From assembly GCA_021778635.1 (NCBI GenBank), contig JAJYCD010000004.1, positions 17,210 to 81,209 on the forward strand: DNA of 64,000 nt. Direction: 5' to 3'. Below, one piece after another: positions 32,595 to 41,570 of this stretch; within the stretch, counting starts at the first letter, position 1, and each line of letters opens with the position of its first letter. Made by a program: the position numbers and the translations under genes. This DNA comes from Actinomycetes bacterium (GTDB lineage Bacteria; Actinomycetota; Actinomycetes; Actinomycetales; Cellulomonadaceae). Below the pieces are notes generated by a model. The model was not told where the DNA came from and did no database searches. It was given only the letters and a program-made list of their open reading frames with translations.

Positions 32595-33139
32595 GAGCGC
32601 GCGTCCCGGTGCGGTGACCGCCCGAGCGCGAGTGCGAGCGCGCGTTCCTCGGCGGGGATCCGGTACCGCAGCAGCAGCACGGCGTTCAGCAGCGTGAAGA
32701 CGAGTGCCGTGACCCAGGCGGTGTGCACGAGCGGAAGAGCCAGCCCCTCGGCGACGACCGCGACGTAGTTCGGGTGCCGCAGCACGCGGTACGGACCCGC
32801 GGTCACGAGCGGGAGGCCGGGGACGACGATCACACGCGTGTTCCACCGCGGCCCGAGCGCCGCGATGCACCACCAGCGCAGCACCTGGCTCGCAAGGGCC
32901 ACCACCAGAGCCGGCCAGCCGAGCGCCGGGACGAACGGGCGACCGGCCACCACGACCTCCCCGGCGCACGCGATCAGGAGGGCGCTGTGCAGCGCCACCA
33001 TCGCGGGGAAGTGGCCGCGGCCGTGCTCCGTCCCGCCCCGCGCGAACGACCAGGCGGCGTGGCGTGCCGAGATCACGAGCTCGACGAGCCGTTCGAGGGC
33101 GACGGCGCCGACGAGCAGCAGGTAGACCGTCGCCGACAC
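32591..33139 (-). CDS. ICMT-like membrane methyltransferase, SrsB-like
   Basis: A 182-aa integral membrane protein with four or five helices and the isoprenylcysteine carboxyl methyltransferase signature GPYRVLRHPNYVAVV near residue 120, plus IPAEERALALALG at the C-terminus. In srs-type clusters this enzyme O-methylates the alkylresorcinol product using SAM. GTG 33139 lies 3 bp after the polyketide synthase stop, and its own stop overlaps the flavoprotein start. A standard ICMT role in protein prenylation is unlikely in bacteria. Confidence 0.88.
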   Translation of the reverse strand: MSATVYLLLVGAVALERLVELVISARHAAWSFARGGTEHGRGHFPAMVALHSALLIACAGEVVVAGRPFVPALGWPALVVALASQVLRWWCIAALGPRWNTRVIVVPGLPLVTAGPYRVLRHPNYVAVVAEGLALPLVHTAWVTALVFTLLNAVLLLRYRIPAEERALALALGRSPHRDARS

Positions 33140-33142
33140 CTG

Positions 33143-34213
33143 TCAGACCTCCTCGGGTCGCCGGAGGAGGACGACCTCCGCGCTGACGCCGGGACCGAAC
33201 GCGAACAGGACGGCGAGACCTCCGGGTGGTGGCGAGCCGTCGGCGAGCGTGTCGGCGAGGACGTGCAGCACCGAGGAGGACGAGAGGTTGCCGACCGCGG
33301 CGAGCGAGCGTCGGCTGCGGTCGAGCGCGTGCTCCCCGAGCGTGAGCGCTGTCGCCGCGGCGTCGAGGATCCGCGGTCCGCCGGGGTGGGCGACCCACGC
33401 GGCCACGTCTGCGACGCGAGCTCCGTGAGGTGCCAGGAGCGTCTCCACGTCGGCCCGCAGCCGCGCCTCGACCACATCGGCCAGGCCGGCGCCCAGGACG
33501 ATCCGGAAGCCGCTGCCGCCGACGTCCCAGCCGAGCATGCCCGTCGTGTCCGGATGGACGCGGCTGCGCGTCCCGAGGACGTCCACGCCGTCCAGACCGG
33601 CGGCCCGGCGATCGCCGACCATGACCACGGCGGCCGCTCCGTCGCCGAACAGCCCGCTCGAGACGAGGTTGGCCGTGGAGTCGTCGCCGTGCTGGATCGT
33701 CAGGGAGCACAGCTCGACGGAGAGCACGAGAGCGACGTCGTCCGGGTGCCCCACCAGGTAGTCGTGCACGCGCGCGATCCCGCTCGCCCCCGCGACGCAG
33801 CCGAGACCGAACGACGGCAGGCGCTTGACGTCCGGTCGCAACCCGAGCCGTTCGACCAGCTGCGCGTCGATCGACGGGGCGCCGACACCGGTGACCGTGG
33901 TGAAGAGCAGGAAGTCGACGTCGGCCGGTGACAGGTCCACCGCGGTCAGAGCGGCGCGCACGGCCTCCTCGGCGAGATCCGCCCCGATGGTCAGGAACAC
34001 GTCGTTCGCGTCGCCGAAGCGGCGCAGACCGGCGTAGCGCTCGAGCGGCAGCGCGAGGTGGCGCGCGAGGACCCCGCTCGCCGCGTGGAAGCGGGCGAGC
34101 GCCGCGAGCCGACCCGGGTCGGCGGACAGCAGGGGGCCGATGTGCGTCGTGATCTCGGCCTGCTCGTAGCGGTGACCGGCGAGCACCGGTGAGACAGCGA
34201 CGACGCGGGACAT
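33143..34213 (-). CDS. Type III polyketide synthase (chalcone/stilbene synthase family)
   Basis: A 356-aa ketosynthase. The catalytic triad is complete: Cys139 in PSFGLGCVAGASG, His276 in AWVAHPGGPRIL and Asn309 in VGNLSSSSVLHVL. The family GFG loop appears as SSGLFGDGAAA. Type III PKSs condense malonyl-CoA onto an acyl-CoA starter; with ICMT and hydroxylase partners the likely product is an alkylresorcinol or alkylpyrone-type phenolic lipid. The first gene of the operon, with ATG 34213, divergent from a UbiA prenyltransferase 111 bp away. Starter and chain length cannot be read from the sequence. Confidence 0.94.
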   Translation of the reverse strand: MSRVVAVSPVLAGHRYEQAEITTHIGPLLSADPGRLAALARFHAASGVLARHLALPLERYAGLRRFGDANDVFLTIGADLAEEAVRAALTAVDLSPADVDFLLFTTVTGVGAPSIDAQLVERLGLRPDVKRLPSFGLGCVAGASGIARVHDYLVGHPDDVALVLSVELCSLTIQHGDDSTANLVSSGLFGDGAAAVVMVGDRRAAGLDGVDVLGTRSRVHPDTTGMLGWDVGGSGFRIVLGAGLADVVEARLRADVETLLAPHGARVADVAAWVAHPGGPRILDAAATALTLGEHALDRSRRSLAAVGNLSSSSVLHVLADTLADGSPPPGGLAVLFAFGPGVSAEVVLLRRPEEV

Positions 34214-34324
34214 CCGCGCATCGTGTCATGCGATGGTCGATCCGGCTCGGCGCCTTGCTAGTGTCGGCCGCCAGGCGACAGGCGGTGGCACCTGTGCGGG
34301 GTGCGCCGCGAGGGTGGGGGTCCG

Positions 34325-35188
34325 ATGCGCACGACGACGGTCTCGCCGTGGGGGCTCGTCCTGGCGTCGCACCCGGGTCCCACGGTCGTCGTCACCGCGC
34401 TCGCCACCGGTCTCGCGATCGGGGTCGGATCGACGCCCGGGACGAGTCTGCTCGTCGCGGGCGGGGTGCTGACGGGTCAGCTGTCGGTGGGCTGGTCGAA
34501 CGACTGGCTCGACGCCGCGCGGGATCGCGCGGTCGGCCGGGCGGGCAAGCCGGTCGTGAGCGGGCTCGTCAGCGCGACGGCGCTGCGAACGGGCGCGCTG
34601 GGGGCGGTCGTCGCGTGCGCGGTGCTGTCGGTCGCCACCGGGGTGGCCCCGGGGGCGGCGCACCTGGTCGCCGTCGCGAGCGCCTGGGCGTACAACCTCC
34701 GCCTCAAGGCCACCGCGGTGTCGTGGCTGCCCTACGCCGTGTCGTTCAGCCTCCTCCTGCTCTTCGTGGTGCTGGCGCAGCCCGGCCGACCGGAGCCGAC
34801 GTGGTGGGGGCTGCTCGCCGCGGCCCTGCTCGGCGTCGGGGCGCACCTCGCCAACGTGCTGCCGGACCTGGAGGACGACCGTGCGACCGGGGTACGGGGC
34901 TTCCCGCACCGCCTCGGCCGGGTGCGTGCGACGGGGGTCGCGCTCCTCGCCCTCGTCGCGGCGACGGCCGTGGTCGTGCTCGGCCCGTCTGCTCCACCGT
35001 CGGGTCCCGCCCTCCTCGGCGGGGGAGCCGCGGTCGTCCTCGCGGTCCTCGGTGCGGCCGTCGCCCTCGCACGACCGCGGAGCGTGTGGCCGTTCCGGCT
35101 GAGCATGGCGGTGGCCGCGGTGTGCGTCGTCCTGCTGGTGATGGCCGGACCCGAGCTCGTGATGGTCCGCTCCGCCGTCACGCCCTGA
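34325..35188 (+). CDS. UbiA-family prenyltransferase
   Basis: A 287-aa membrane protein with eight or nine helices and both Asp-rich prenyl-diphosphate motifs: NDWLDAARDRAVGRAGKP (Asn59, Asp60, Asp63, Asp67) and LPDLEDDRATGVRGFPHRLG near residue 185. It should attach an isoprenoid to an aromatic or other acceptor in the membrane. Its position, divergent from the type III PKS operon, suggests the phenolic lipid may be prenylated, though a separate role is possible. ATG 34325 follows a G-rich stretch. Its stop overlaps the convergent molybdoenzyme gene by 11 bp. Confidence 0.92.
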   Translation: MRTTTVSPWGLVLASHPGPTVVVTALATGLAIGVGSTPGTSLLVAGGVLTGQLSVGWSNDWLDAARDRAVGRAGKPVVSGLVSATALRTGALGAVVACAVLSVATGVAPGAAHLVAVASAWAYNLRLKATAVSWLPYAVSFSLLLLFVVLAQPGRPEPTWWGLLAAALLGVGAHLANVLPDLEDDRATGVRGFPHRLGRVRATGVALLALVAATAVVVLGPSAPPSGPALLGGGAAVVLAVLGAAVALARPRSVWPFRLSMAVAAVCVVLLVMAGPELVMVRSAVTP

Positions 35189-36794
35189 CCGTGAGGTCGA
35201 TCGTGTCCCACCCGGTCGCGCCGTCCGGGACGACGTCCGCGACCGTGCCGGTCTGCACGCCGTCGACCGCGTCGGTGGCACGGACGGCCAGGGTGTGCGT
35301 CCCGGGTGTCGCGTCCCAGGTCCACGACCACTGCCGCCACGTGTCGACGGTGTCCTCGGCCGCGAGCGTGACGTCGGTCCAGGCTCCGTCGTCGACCCTG
35401 ACCTGGACCGCGGTGACGCCGCGGTGCTGCGCCCACGCGGTACCGCCGACCGCGACGGGACCGGGGCGCACGACCGTGCCGGAGCGCGGCACCTCGATGC
35501 GGGACGAGGTCTTGACCGGACCCCGGGGCGACCACCCTCGCTCGGTCCAGTAGGCGGTGCGGTCGGCGAACCGGGTGACCTCGAGGTCGACGACCCACTT
35601 CGTCGCCGAGACGTAGCCGTACAGGCCGGGCACGACCATCCTGACCGGGAACCCGTGCGCGAGCGGCAGCGGCTCTCCGTTCATGCCGACGGCGAGCAGC
35701 GCGTCGCGGCCGTCGGTCAGCACGGACAGCGGAGTCGACGCGGTGAAGCCGTCGACGCTCGTCGAGAGCACCATGTCCGCGGTCGGGTCGGGGACCGCCC
35801 GGCTGAGCACCTCCCGGATCGGCAGGCCCAGCCAGCGGGCGTTGCCGATCAGGTCGCCACCGACCGGGTTGGAGACGCACGTGAGCGTGACGTCGGCCTC
35901 GACGAGGTCCGCCGCGAGGAGCTCCGCGAACGTGAGCGTGACCTCGTGCGCGACGAGGCCGTGCACCCGGAGCGTCCAGGTGGACGGATCGACATCCGGC
36001 ACCACGAGTGCCGTGTCGATGCGGTAGAAGTCCTGGTTCGGCGTCAGGAACGGGACGACACCCGGGGTCGCGGACTGGGCCCCGGCCGGGACCGCGGGCG
36101 CCGGGCGTGCGGCTCGAGGGAGCACCACGGCGGCCCGCGCCGCGGCGGCGGCCCGTCCCACGGATCCGAGTGCGCTCCCGATCGCCGCACTCACCGCCGC
36201 GAGCACGGTGACGCCCCCGGCGGCGCGGAGGAAGGCCCGTCGGTCGAGGCCCGACCCCGCGGCGTCGGCGGGGTCGTCGCCGACCGTGGAGCCGAGCCGT
36301 CGACCCAGTGCGCGCAGGGCGACGACGCCCGCCGCCGTGCCGACGGCGCTCGGGAGGAACGCGGCGGCGCCGGCGGCGGCTCGAGAGACGGCGGCCGCCG
36401 CGCCCGCGGCGCCGAGGGCGACGACGAGCAGCGCTGCCGTGTGTGGTGATCGCCGGGCGACCACCCCGACGCCGGCGGCGATCCCCGTGAGGACGACCGC
36501 GAGGCCGACGAACAGGGCGGTCTTGTCATGCGTGCCGAACGCACGGATCGCGAGCTCCTTCAGCCACTGCGGCGTGTGGTCGACGACGACGCCGCCGACC
36601 GCGACGACGGGGGACGATCCCGGTCCGACGAACCCCGCGACCAGATGGCCGACCGCGACGGCGAGCGCGGCAGCCAGGACACCGGCGACGGCTGCGAACC
36701 CGCGACGGGACGGACGAGCATCTCGGGTCGGCGGGGTCGCGGGTCCCGGCTCGTCGCCCGTTCCCGGGTCGTCAGGCATCAGGTCCGGCGGCAT
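35178..36794 (-). CDS. Membrane-anchored sulfite-oxidase-fold molybdoenzyme
   Basis: A 538-aa protein. Residues 30-165 hold four or five membrane helices, residues 183-212 another hydrophobic segment after a twin-Arg-like DRRAFLRAAGG, and the rest is a sulfite oxidase fold. The molybdenum-ligating Cys is Cys306 in LTCVSNPVGGDLIGNARW. HGFPVRMVVPGLYGYVSATKWV is the pterin-binding signature, and a C-terminal Mo-co dimerisation domain follows. It would act outside the membrane as an oxidoreductase; substrate unknown (sulfite or protein methionine sulfoxide in relatives). ATG 36794 has GAGGGA ten bases upstream and overlaps the end of the GGDEF-EAL gene by 23 bp. Confidence 0.9.
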   Translation of the reverse strand: MPPDLMPDDPGTGDEPGPATPPTRDARPSRRGFAAVAGVLAAALAVAVGHLVAGFVGPGSSPVVAVGGVVVDHTPQWLKELAIRAFGTHDKTALFVGLAVVLTGIAAGVGVVARRSPHTAALLVVALGAAGAAAAVSRAAAGAAAFLPSAVGTAAGVVALRALGRRLGSTVGDDPADAAGSGLDRRAFLRAAGGVTVLAAVSAAIGSALGSVGRAAAAARAAVVLPRAARPAPAVPAGAQSATPGVVPFLTPNQDFYRIDTALVVPDVDPSTWTLRVHGLVAHEVTLTFAELLAADLVEADVTLTCVSNPVGGDLIGNARWLGLPIREVLSRAVPDPTADMVLSTSVDGFTASTPLSVLTDGRDALLAVGMNGEPLPLAHGFPVRMVVPGLYGYVSATKWVVDLEVTRFADRTAYWTERGWSPRGPVKTSSRIEVPRSGTVVRPGPVAVGGTAWAQHRGVTAVQVRVDDGAWTDVTLAAEDTVDTWRQWSWTWDATPGTHTLAVRATDAVDGVQTGTVADVVPDGATGWDTIDLTVRA

Positions 36795-39700
36795 GGCGGA
36801 TCCGTCCCTCTCCGCCCTCGAGGTCGGCGAGGTCGTCCTCGACGAGCCGGCTCGCGAGCAGCGTGTCGACCGCGGAGGGCGGTCCGGGGCGGGCGAGCAG
36901 GAAGCCCTGCAGCACGTCGGCGCCCAGGTCCGTCACCCCGTCGCGCTGCTCAGCCGTCTCGACGCCCTCCGCGACGACCGTGAGATCGAGGGCGCGGCCG
37001 AGGTTGATCACGCTCGCGATCAGCGCGGCCCCGGTGGTCCCGGTGCCGATCTCCGCGACGTAGCTCGCGTCCACCTTGAGCGCGGAGACCGGCAGACGAC
37101 GCAGGTAGTCGAGGCCTGCGTAACCGGTGCCGAAGTCGTCGATCGCGAGCCGGACCCCGAGCTCGGGCAGGGCGTCGAGATCGTGCAGGGCCGAGTGCGC
37201 GGTGCTCAGCGCCTGACGCTCGGTGAGCTCGAGGCAGAGCCGGTCCGCAGGGAGCCCGGTGTCCTCGAGCGCGTCCGCCACCGACGCGGCGAAGCCGTTG
37301 CGCCCGAGCTGTCGGGTGGACACGTTGACCCACACCTCCGGGGCCCGAGGGCCGTACCTCGCCACCCAGGCGGACGCCTGTGCGCACGCGGTCTGCAGCA
37401 CCCACAGGCCGAGCGGCACCATCAGGGCACGATCCTCGGCGACGTCGAGGAACTCACCGGGGCTCAGGGGGCCGCGGGTCGGGTGGTCCCAGCGCAGCAG
37501 AGCCTCGACGGCCACCATCCGGTGCGACCGGGAGTCGAAGCAGGGTTGGTACGCGAGTCGCAGCTGGTCGCGGGTCCCGGGAGGTCTGGTGGACGCGCCG
37601 AGAAGAAGCGGCGCTCCGGTCCAGCTCGTCGCGAGCGGCGCGGACTGGTGCTCCAACGCCTCGCGGAGGTCGGACTCGAGCTCGAGCTGGCGGATCGCCC
37701 GGACCTGGAGCTCCGGGTCCGGGTGCTCGTAGCGCGCGCGACCGTTCCCCTTGGCGCGGTACATCGCGATGTCCGCGATGCGCAGCAGGTCCTCGGGGCG
37801 GTCGGTCGGGTTCGTCGAGTGGGCGATCCCGATGCTCGCCGAGATCGTGACGAGACGCCCGGCGACCGGGAGCTGGACGGCGAGGGCACGCGTGACGCGA
37901 TCGGCGACCGCCGTGACCTCGTCGAGGCGGGCGAGGTCCTCGCAGATCACGACGAACTCGTCGCCACCGAGGCGACCCGCGGTGTCGGAGTCGCGCATGC
38001 ACGACGTGAGCCGCAGCGCGATCGCGACGAGGAGCTCGTCGCCCGCGGCGTGCCCGAGCGAGTCGTTCACGTCCTTGAAGTTGTCCAGGTCGATGTACAG
38101 GACCCCGACACCAGTACCGGTGCGCTCGGCACGCGCCTGCGCCCGCGCGAGGCTCTCCATGAGGAGCATCCGGTTGGGGAGGCCCGTCAGGGTGTCGTGC
38201 AGCGCGTTGTGGGTGAGCTCGGCCTCGGCCCGCTTGCGTTCGGTGACGTCGGCGACCTGGGCCACGAAGTAGTCGGCCATGCCGCCGGCGTCGCGCACGA
38301 GCGAGAGGCTCACGTTGGCCCAGACGTCCCGACCCGAGACGTGGCTGTACCGGTGCTCGAGGCGCGAGCTGCCCACGGTCCCGTCCGCCAGAAGACCCAG
38401 GGTCGAGACCACCTCGGGGAGGTCCTCGAGATGGGTGATGCTCTGGACGGTCGCCCCGAGGAGCTCGCGCTCGGGGTAGCCCAGCAGCTCGACCAGCGCA
38501 GCGTTGACCTGGAGGTAGCGGCCGAGCGACCCCGGGCGTGCGCTCACGAGGGCGACGCCGACAGGAGCGTTGTCGAAGGCGAGCCGGAAGCGCGCCTCGC
38601 TCGACTCGAGCTCCTTCTCCTGGCGGAGCCGGGCCGTCTGGTCCGTCGCGACGATGATCAGGCCGCTCGGTCCGGACTCCCCGTGGCGCACGGTGATCGA
38701 CACCAGCACGGACCTGCGGTCGCCCGCACGGGTCTGCATCGTCGCGGGTCGGGTGGCAGCGATCCCCGAGCCGACCAGGTCGCGGACCCGGTTCGCGAGT
38801 GGGAGGCGTGGGTCCAGGCCCCACGCGGTGGTCGCGGCGTCGTCCGGGTGCACGAACCTCGACACCGGCGTACCGATCACCTCGTCCGCGTTCCAGCCGA
38901 GCAGCCGCTCGGCGCCGCGGCTGAAGAGCTCGATCGTCCCGTCGAGGCCGACGGCGATGACGGCCTGCTCGGTCGCGGCGCCGAGGATGTCCGACATGAG
39001 GTCGTGCGTCGCGCGCAGGCGGTGCGCGGTCCGTCGTGACTCGGTCACGTCCCGCACGGACGCCACGACCACGGGTCCGGAGGACAGGTCCACGGCCGCG
39101 AGGTTCACCTCCACCGGCACGAGGGTGCCGTCCTTCCGGCGACCGGTGATGCCGGGCCCGGTGATCATCGGTGCCGCGTGCGGCGTCGCGACGAAGGTCG
39201 ACCGGTGCCAGCTGTGCGCGGCGGACTGGGCGTCCGGGACCAAGATCTCGATCGGCTGCCCGACGAGCTCCTCCGCCCGGTAGCCGAAGAGGACGCCGAC
39301 CTGGTCGTTGACCTCGACGATCGTGCCGTCGTGCGCGCACACCACGATCGCGTCCGGGATGGCGCGCAGCAGCCCGGCGGCCCGTTCCTCTCGGGCGGTG
39401 AGGTCGGCGAGCTCGTCCTCCCGCAGGGTCTGGTCCACGACGACGGCGACGAGACGGCGCGGCCCGCCCTCGGGGGCCCGCACGAGGGAGACGGTCGTCA
39501 GGCCGGCGAGGTGCGTGCTGCCCCGCCCGAGGTACCGGGCGGTCAGCTGACGACTGGTCGTGCGACCCGCGGCGAGGTCGTCCACCGCGGCGCGGACCGC
39601 CTCCCGGTCCGTCGGTACCACGAGCTCCTCGAGCCGACGGCCGGTCGGACTGCCGTCGGGTGAGAGTGCTGCCGCCGCAGGGTTCGCGTGATGGACCACG

Positions 39701-40275
39701 CCGTCAGGTCCGAGCTCGACGATCGCGACGGTGGCGTCCGCCAGGAGGGCGGCGACCTGCCCCTCGGGTGGCGCCTCGTGGTCGACCTGGGTCGCGCGCG
39801 CGCCGACGAGCGAGGCGACGTGGTCGGCGACGGAGGCGAGCAGCACGTCCGGATCGGCGGCGAGCGGGTGCGAGCGTGACCCGGTCACGCCGAGGGCACC
39901 GAGGATCTCGCCGTGGGGACCGACGACGGCGACAGCGGAGACGGTCGGCCCGCCGTCGTCCCGCCGACGGACGACCGCCGACGGTGCAGCGTCTGCCACG
40001 AGATGGGCGCGCTCTCGCGCGTCGGAGGCGGAAGCGCGGTCGGTGTCATCGCTGCCCTGGACGATCTGCCGGCAGCGGGCAAGGACGTCACGAACGGACC
40101 GGAGCGTGCCGGTGTGGGAGACGACCTCGAGCGTGCCGTCCCGCGTCAGGCACAGGGCTGCGCCGTCCGCGCGGCAGAGCCGGGCGGCGAGCGACGCGAT
40201 GGCGACCAGCGTCGCGCGAACGCCGGCGTCGGTGTCGAACCGGCGTGAGCTCGAGTCGCCAACGGTCACGGGCAC
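36772..40275 (-). CDS. Multi-PAS GGDEF-EAL cyclic di-GMP protein
   Basis: A 1167-aa cytoplasmic signalling protein. Order: GAF-like region (1-150), four PAS-type domains (about 165-670; for example DAIVVCAHDGTIVEVNDQVGVLFGY and EQAVIAVGLDGTIELFSRGAERLLGW), GGDEF (LGGDEFVVICED) and EAL (VEALLRWDHPTRGPLSPGEFL; DDFGTGYAGLDYLRRLP; KVDASYV). Both catalytic motifs look intact, so it may make or break cyclic di-GMP. No membrane segment is seen. GTG 40275 lies after GGGGAG; GTG 40269 is equally possible. An unusual TTCACC-type dyad cluster sits about 75 bp upstream and may hold its promoter. Confidence 0.92.
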   Translation of the reverse strand: MPVTVGDSSSRRFDTDAGVRATLVAIASLAARLCRADGAALCLTRDGTLEVVSHTGTLRSVRDVLARCRQIVQGSDDTDRASASDARERAHLVADAAPSAVVRRRDDGGPTVSAVAVVGPHGEILGALGVTGSRSHPLAADPDVLLASVADHVASLVGARATQVDHEAPPEGQVAALLADATVAIVELGPDGVVHHANPAAAALSPDGSPTGRRLEELVVPTDREAVRAAVDDLAAGRTTSRQLTARYLGRGSTHLAGLTTVSLVRAPEGGPRRLVAVVVDQTLREDELADLTAREERAAGLLRAIPDAIVVCAHDGTIVEVNDQVGVLFGYRAEELVGQPIEILVPDAQSAAHSWHRSTFVATPHAAPMITGPGITGRRKDGTLVPVEVNLAAVDLSSGPVVVASVRDVTESRRTAHRLRATHDLMSDILGAATEQAVIAVGLDGTIELFSRGAERLLGWNADEVIGTPVSRFVHPDDAATTAWGLDPRLPLANRVRDLVGSGIAATRPATMQTRAGDRRSVLVSITVRHGESGPSGLIIVATDQTARLRQEKELESSEARFRLAFDNAPVGVALVSARPGSLGRYLQVNAALVELLGYPERELLGATVQSITHLEDLPEVVSTLGLLADGTVGSSRLEHRYSHVSGRDVWANVSLSLVRDAGGMADYFVAQVADVTERKRAEAELTHNALHDTLTGLPNRMLLMESLARAQARAERTGTGVGVLYIDLDNFKDVNDSLGHAAGDELLVAIALRLTSCMRDSDTAGRLGGDEFVVICEDLARLDEVTAVADRVTRALAVQLPVAGRLVTISASIGIAHSTNPTDRPEDLLRIADIAMYRAKGNGRARYEHPDPELQVRAIRQLELESDLREALEHQSAPLATSWTGAPLLLGASTRPPGTRDQLRLAYQPCFDSRSHRMVAVEALLRWDHPTRGPLSPGEFLDVAEDRALMVPLGLWVLQTACAQASAWVARYGPRAPEVWVNVSTRQLGRNGFAASVADALEDTGLPADRLCLELTERQALSTAHSALHDLDALPELGVRLAIDDFGTGYAGLDYLRRLPVSALKVDASYVAEIGTGTTGAALIASVINLGRALDLTVVAEGVETAEQRDGVTDLGADVLQGFLLARPGPPSAVDTLLASRLVEDDLADLEGGEGRIRHAAGPDA

Positions 40276-40350
40276 CCCCCACTCCCCGCGCCGGGGCCGT
40301 GACGTCGGCCCGTGAACCGCGACGCGCGGTCGGTCCATTCTGGCAGCATT

Positions 40351-40378
40351 TTCACCGGTATGCTCCGGGTGAATTCAC
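40351..40378. promoter_or_regulatory. Overlapping dyads upstream of the GGDEF-EAL gene
   Basis: TTCACCGG and CCGGGTGAA form an inverted repeat, and the right arm runs into a perfect 10-bp palindrome, GTGAATTCAC. Three TTCAC half-sites thus lie within 28 bp, 76-103 bp before the GTG start. This AT-richer patch stands out from its surroundings and may be an operator or promoter. The regulator is unknown. Confidence 0.4.
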
Positions 40379-40471
40379 GTCGGGGCGTCCCTCGCGGTCG
40401 GCGGGCCTGCGAGCGTGCGAGCGTGCACCAGCACCCACCAGGATCGAGACCGCGAGCGGACCCGGTCCGGA

Positions 40472-41332
40472 TCAGGACGACCAGGCGAGACCGAGCACGG
40501 ACGAGATCGTCCGGACGACCCCGTTCTCGACGTTCGACGGGGCCCGGAAGCGGGCGCGTTCGCGCAGCAGGGGATGCGCGTTGTCCATCGCGAAGGAGTA
40601 GTCCGCGGCGTCCATCATCTCGAGGTCGTTGAGGAAGTCCCCGAACACCATGGTCTGAGCCGGGCCCACGCCGAGCGCGCGCTGCAGTGCCCGGATCCCC
40701 GCTCCCTTGTTGGCGGTCGGGCTCATCACGTCCAACCAGTGCTGACCCGAGACGACGACCTGGTGGGTCGAACGGAACGACTCGAACGCCGGGGCGGTCG
40801 TCGCCTCGGCGGACCCGAAGTCGAAGACCGCGACCTTGAGCACGTCGTCGTCGACCCGGGTGAGGTCGTCGATCACCTCGAGGCTGAGGTAGTACTTGTC
40901 GACCTCGGCCCGGAAGAGCGGGTCCGTCCGCTCGATGTGCGCCGCCCGCTTGCCGCACACGACGACACCGATGTCCGGCCCCCGAGCAGCGAGCTCGCGT
41001 GCGGTCTCCACCAGGCGGCGGACGTCCTCGAGACCGACGCCGTCCGAGCTCACCTCGTGGCCGTCACGGATCACGTAGGCGCCGTTCTCGGCGATGAAGA
41101 CGACGGAGCCGGTGACGTCCTCGAACCTGGCGCGCAGGTTCTCGTACTGGCGCCCGCTCGCCGGGCAGAACATGATCCCCCGGCGGTGCAGCTCGCCGAT
41201 CAGCGGCCAGAGGTGCTCGTGAAGCTCGTCGTCGTCGTCCAGCAGCGTGCCGTCCATGTCCGCCGCGATCAGACGGATGTCGGGGATCGGGTCGAACACC
41301 GGAGGAGTGACCGGGGCCGGAGAGGACGTCAC
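40472..41332 (-). CDS. HAD-family (Cof-type) phosphatase
   Basis: A 286-aa HAD hydrolase of the IIB/Cof type. Motif I is LIAADMDGTLLDDD, motif II lies in FCPASGRQY, motif III Lys in NKGAGIRAL and motif IV MVFGDFLNDLEMMDAAD. A cap domain sits between motifs II and III. Relatives dephosphorylate sugar phosphates or pyridoxal phosphate. GTG 41332 with GGGAGA eight bases upstream gives the standard length. It lies between the DUF2202 gene and the GGDEF-EAL gene on the same strand, separated from each by about 200 bp. Confidence 0.92.
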   Translation of the reverse strand: MTSSPAPVTPPVFDPIPDIRLIAADMDGTLLDDDDELHEHLWPLIGELHRRGIMFCPASGRQYENLRARFEDVTGSVVFIAENGAYVIRDGHEVSSDGVGLEDVRRLVETARELAARGPDIGVVVCGKRAAHIERTDPLFRAEVDKYYLSLEVIDDLTRVDDDVLKVAVFDFGSAEATTAPAFESFRSTHQVVVSGQHWLDVMSPTANKGAGIRALQRALGVGPAQTMVFGDFLNDLEMMDAADYSFAMDNAHPLLRERARFRAPSNVENGVVRTISSVLGLAWSS

Positions 41333-41474
41333 CGGACCAGTCTCCCAGGTCGGCACGGGAGGGTGACGGCACCCGTCGTCCGCCGGTCGTCGCCGGTCGG
41401 GCCCGGCGGCGCGACGGGCGGTCCCAGGCGCCGCGACGCGCCCGGATCCGTGCACCGGATCCGAGCGCGTCGTA

Positions 41475-41570
41475 GCCCGTCAACCGCCGAGCCCGTCAAC
41501 CGCCGAGCCCGTCAACCGCCGAGCCCGTCAACCGCCGAGCCCGTCAACCGCCGAGCCCGTCAACCGCCGA
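41475..41570. repeat. Six perfect 16-bp tandem repeats overlapping the DUF2202 stop codon
   Basis: The unit GCCCGTCAACCGCCGA occurs six times in a row without mismatch. The innermost copy (41555-41570) encodes the last Gly codons and TGA stop of the DUF2202 gene on the minus strand; the other five repeat that gene end into the spacer. Sixteen is not a multiple of three, so the frame would be lost in the extra copies, but the stop in the first copy protects the protein. Confidence 0.95.

Noticed and set aside
41475-41570. Tandem repeat as a CRISPR array
   Set aside because: Copies are head-to-tail with no spacers and the unit is only 16 bp; no cas gene is near.
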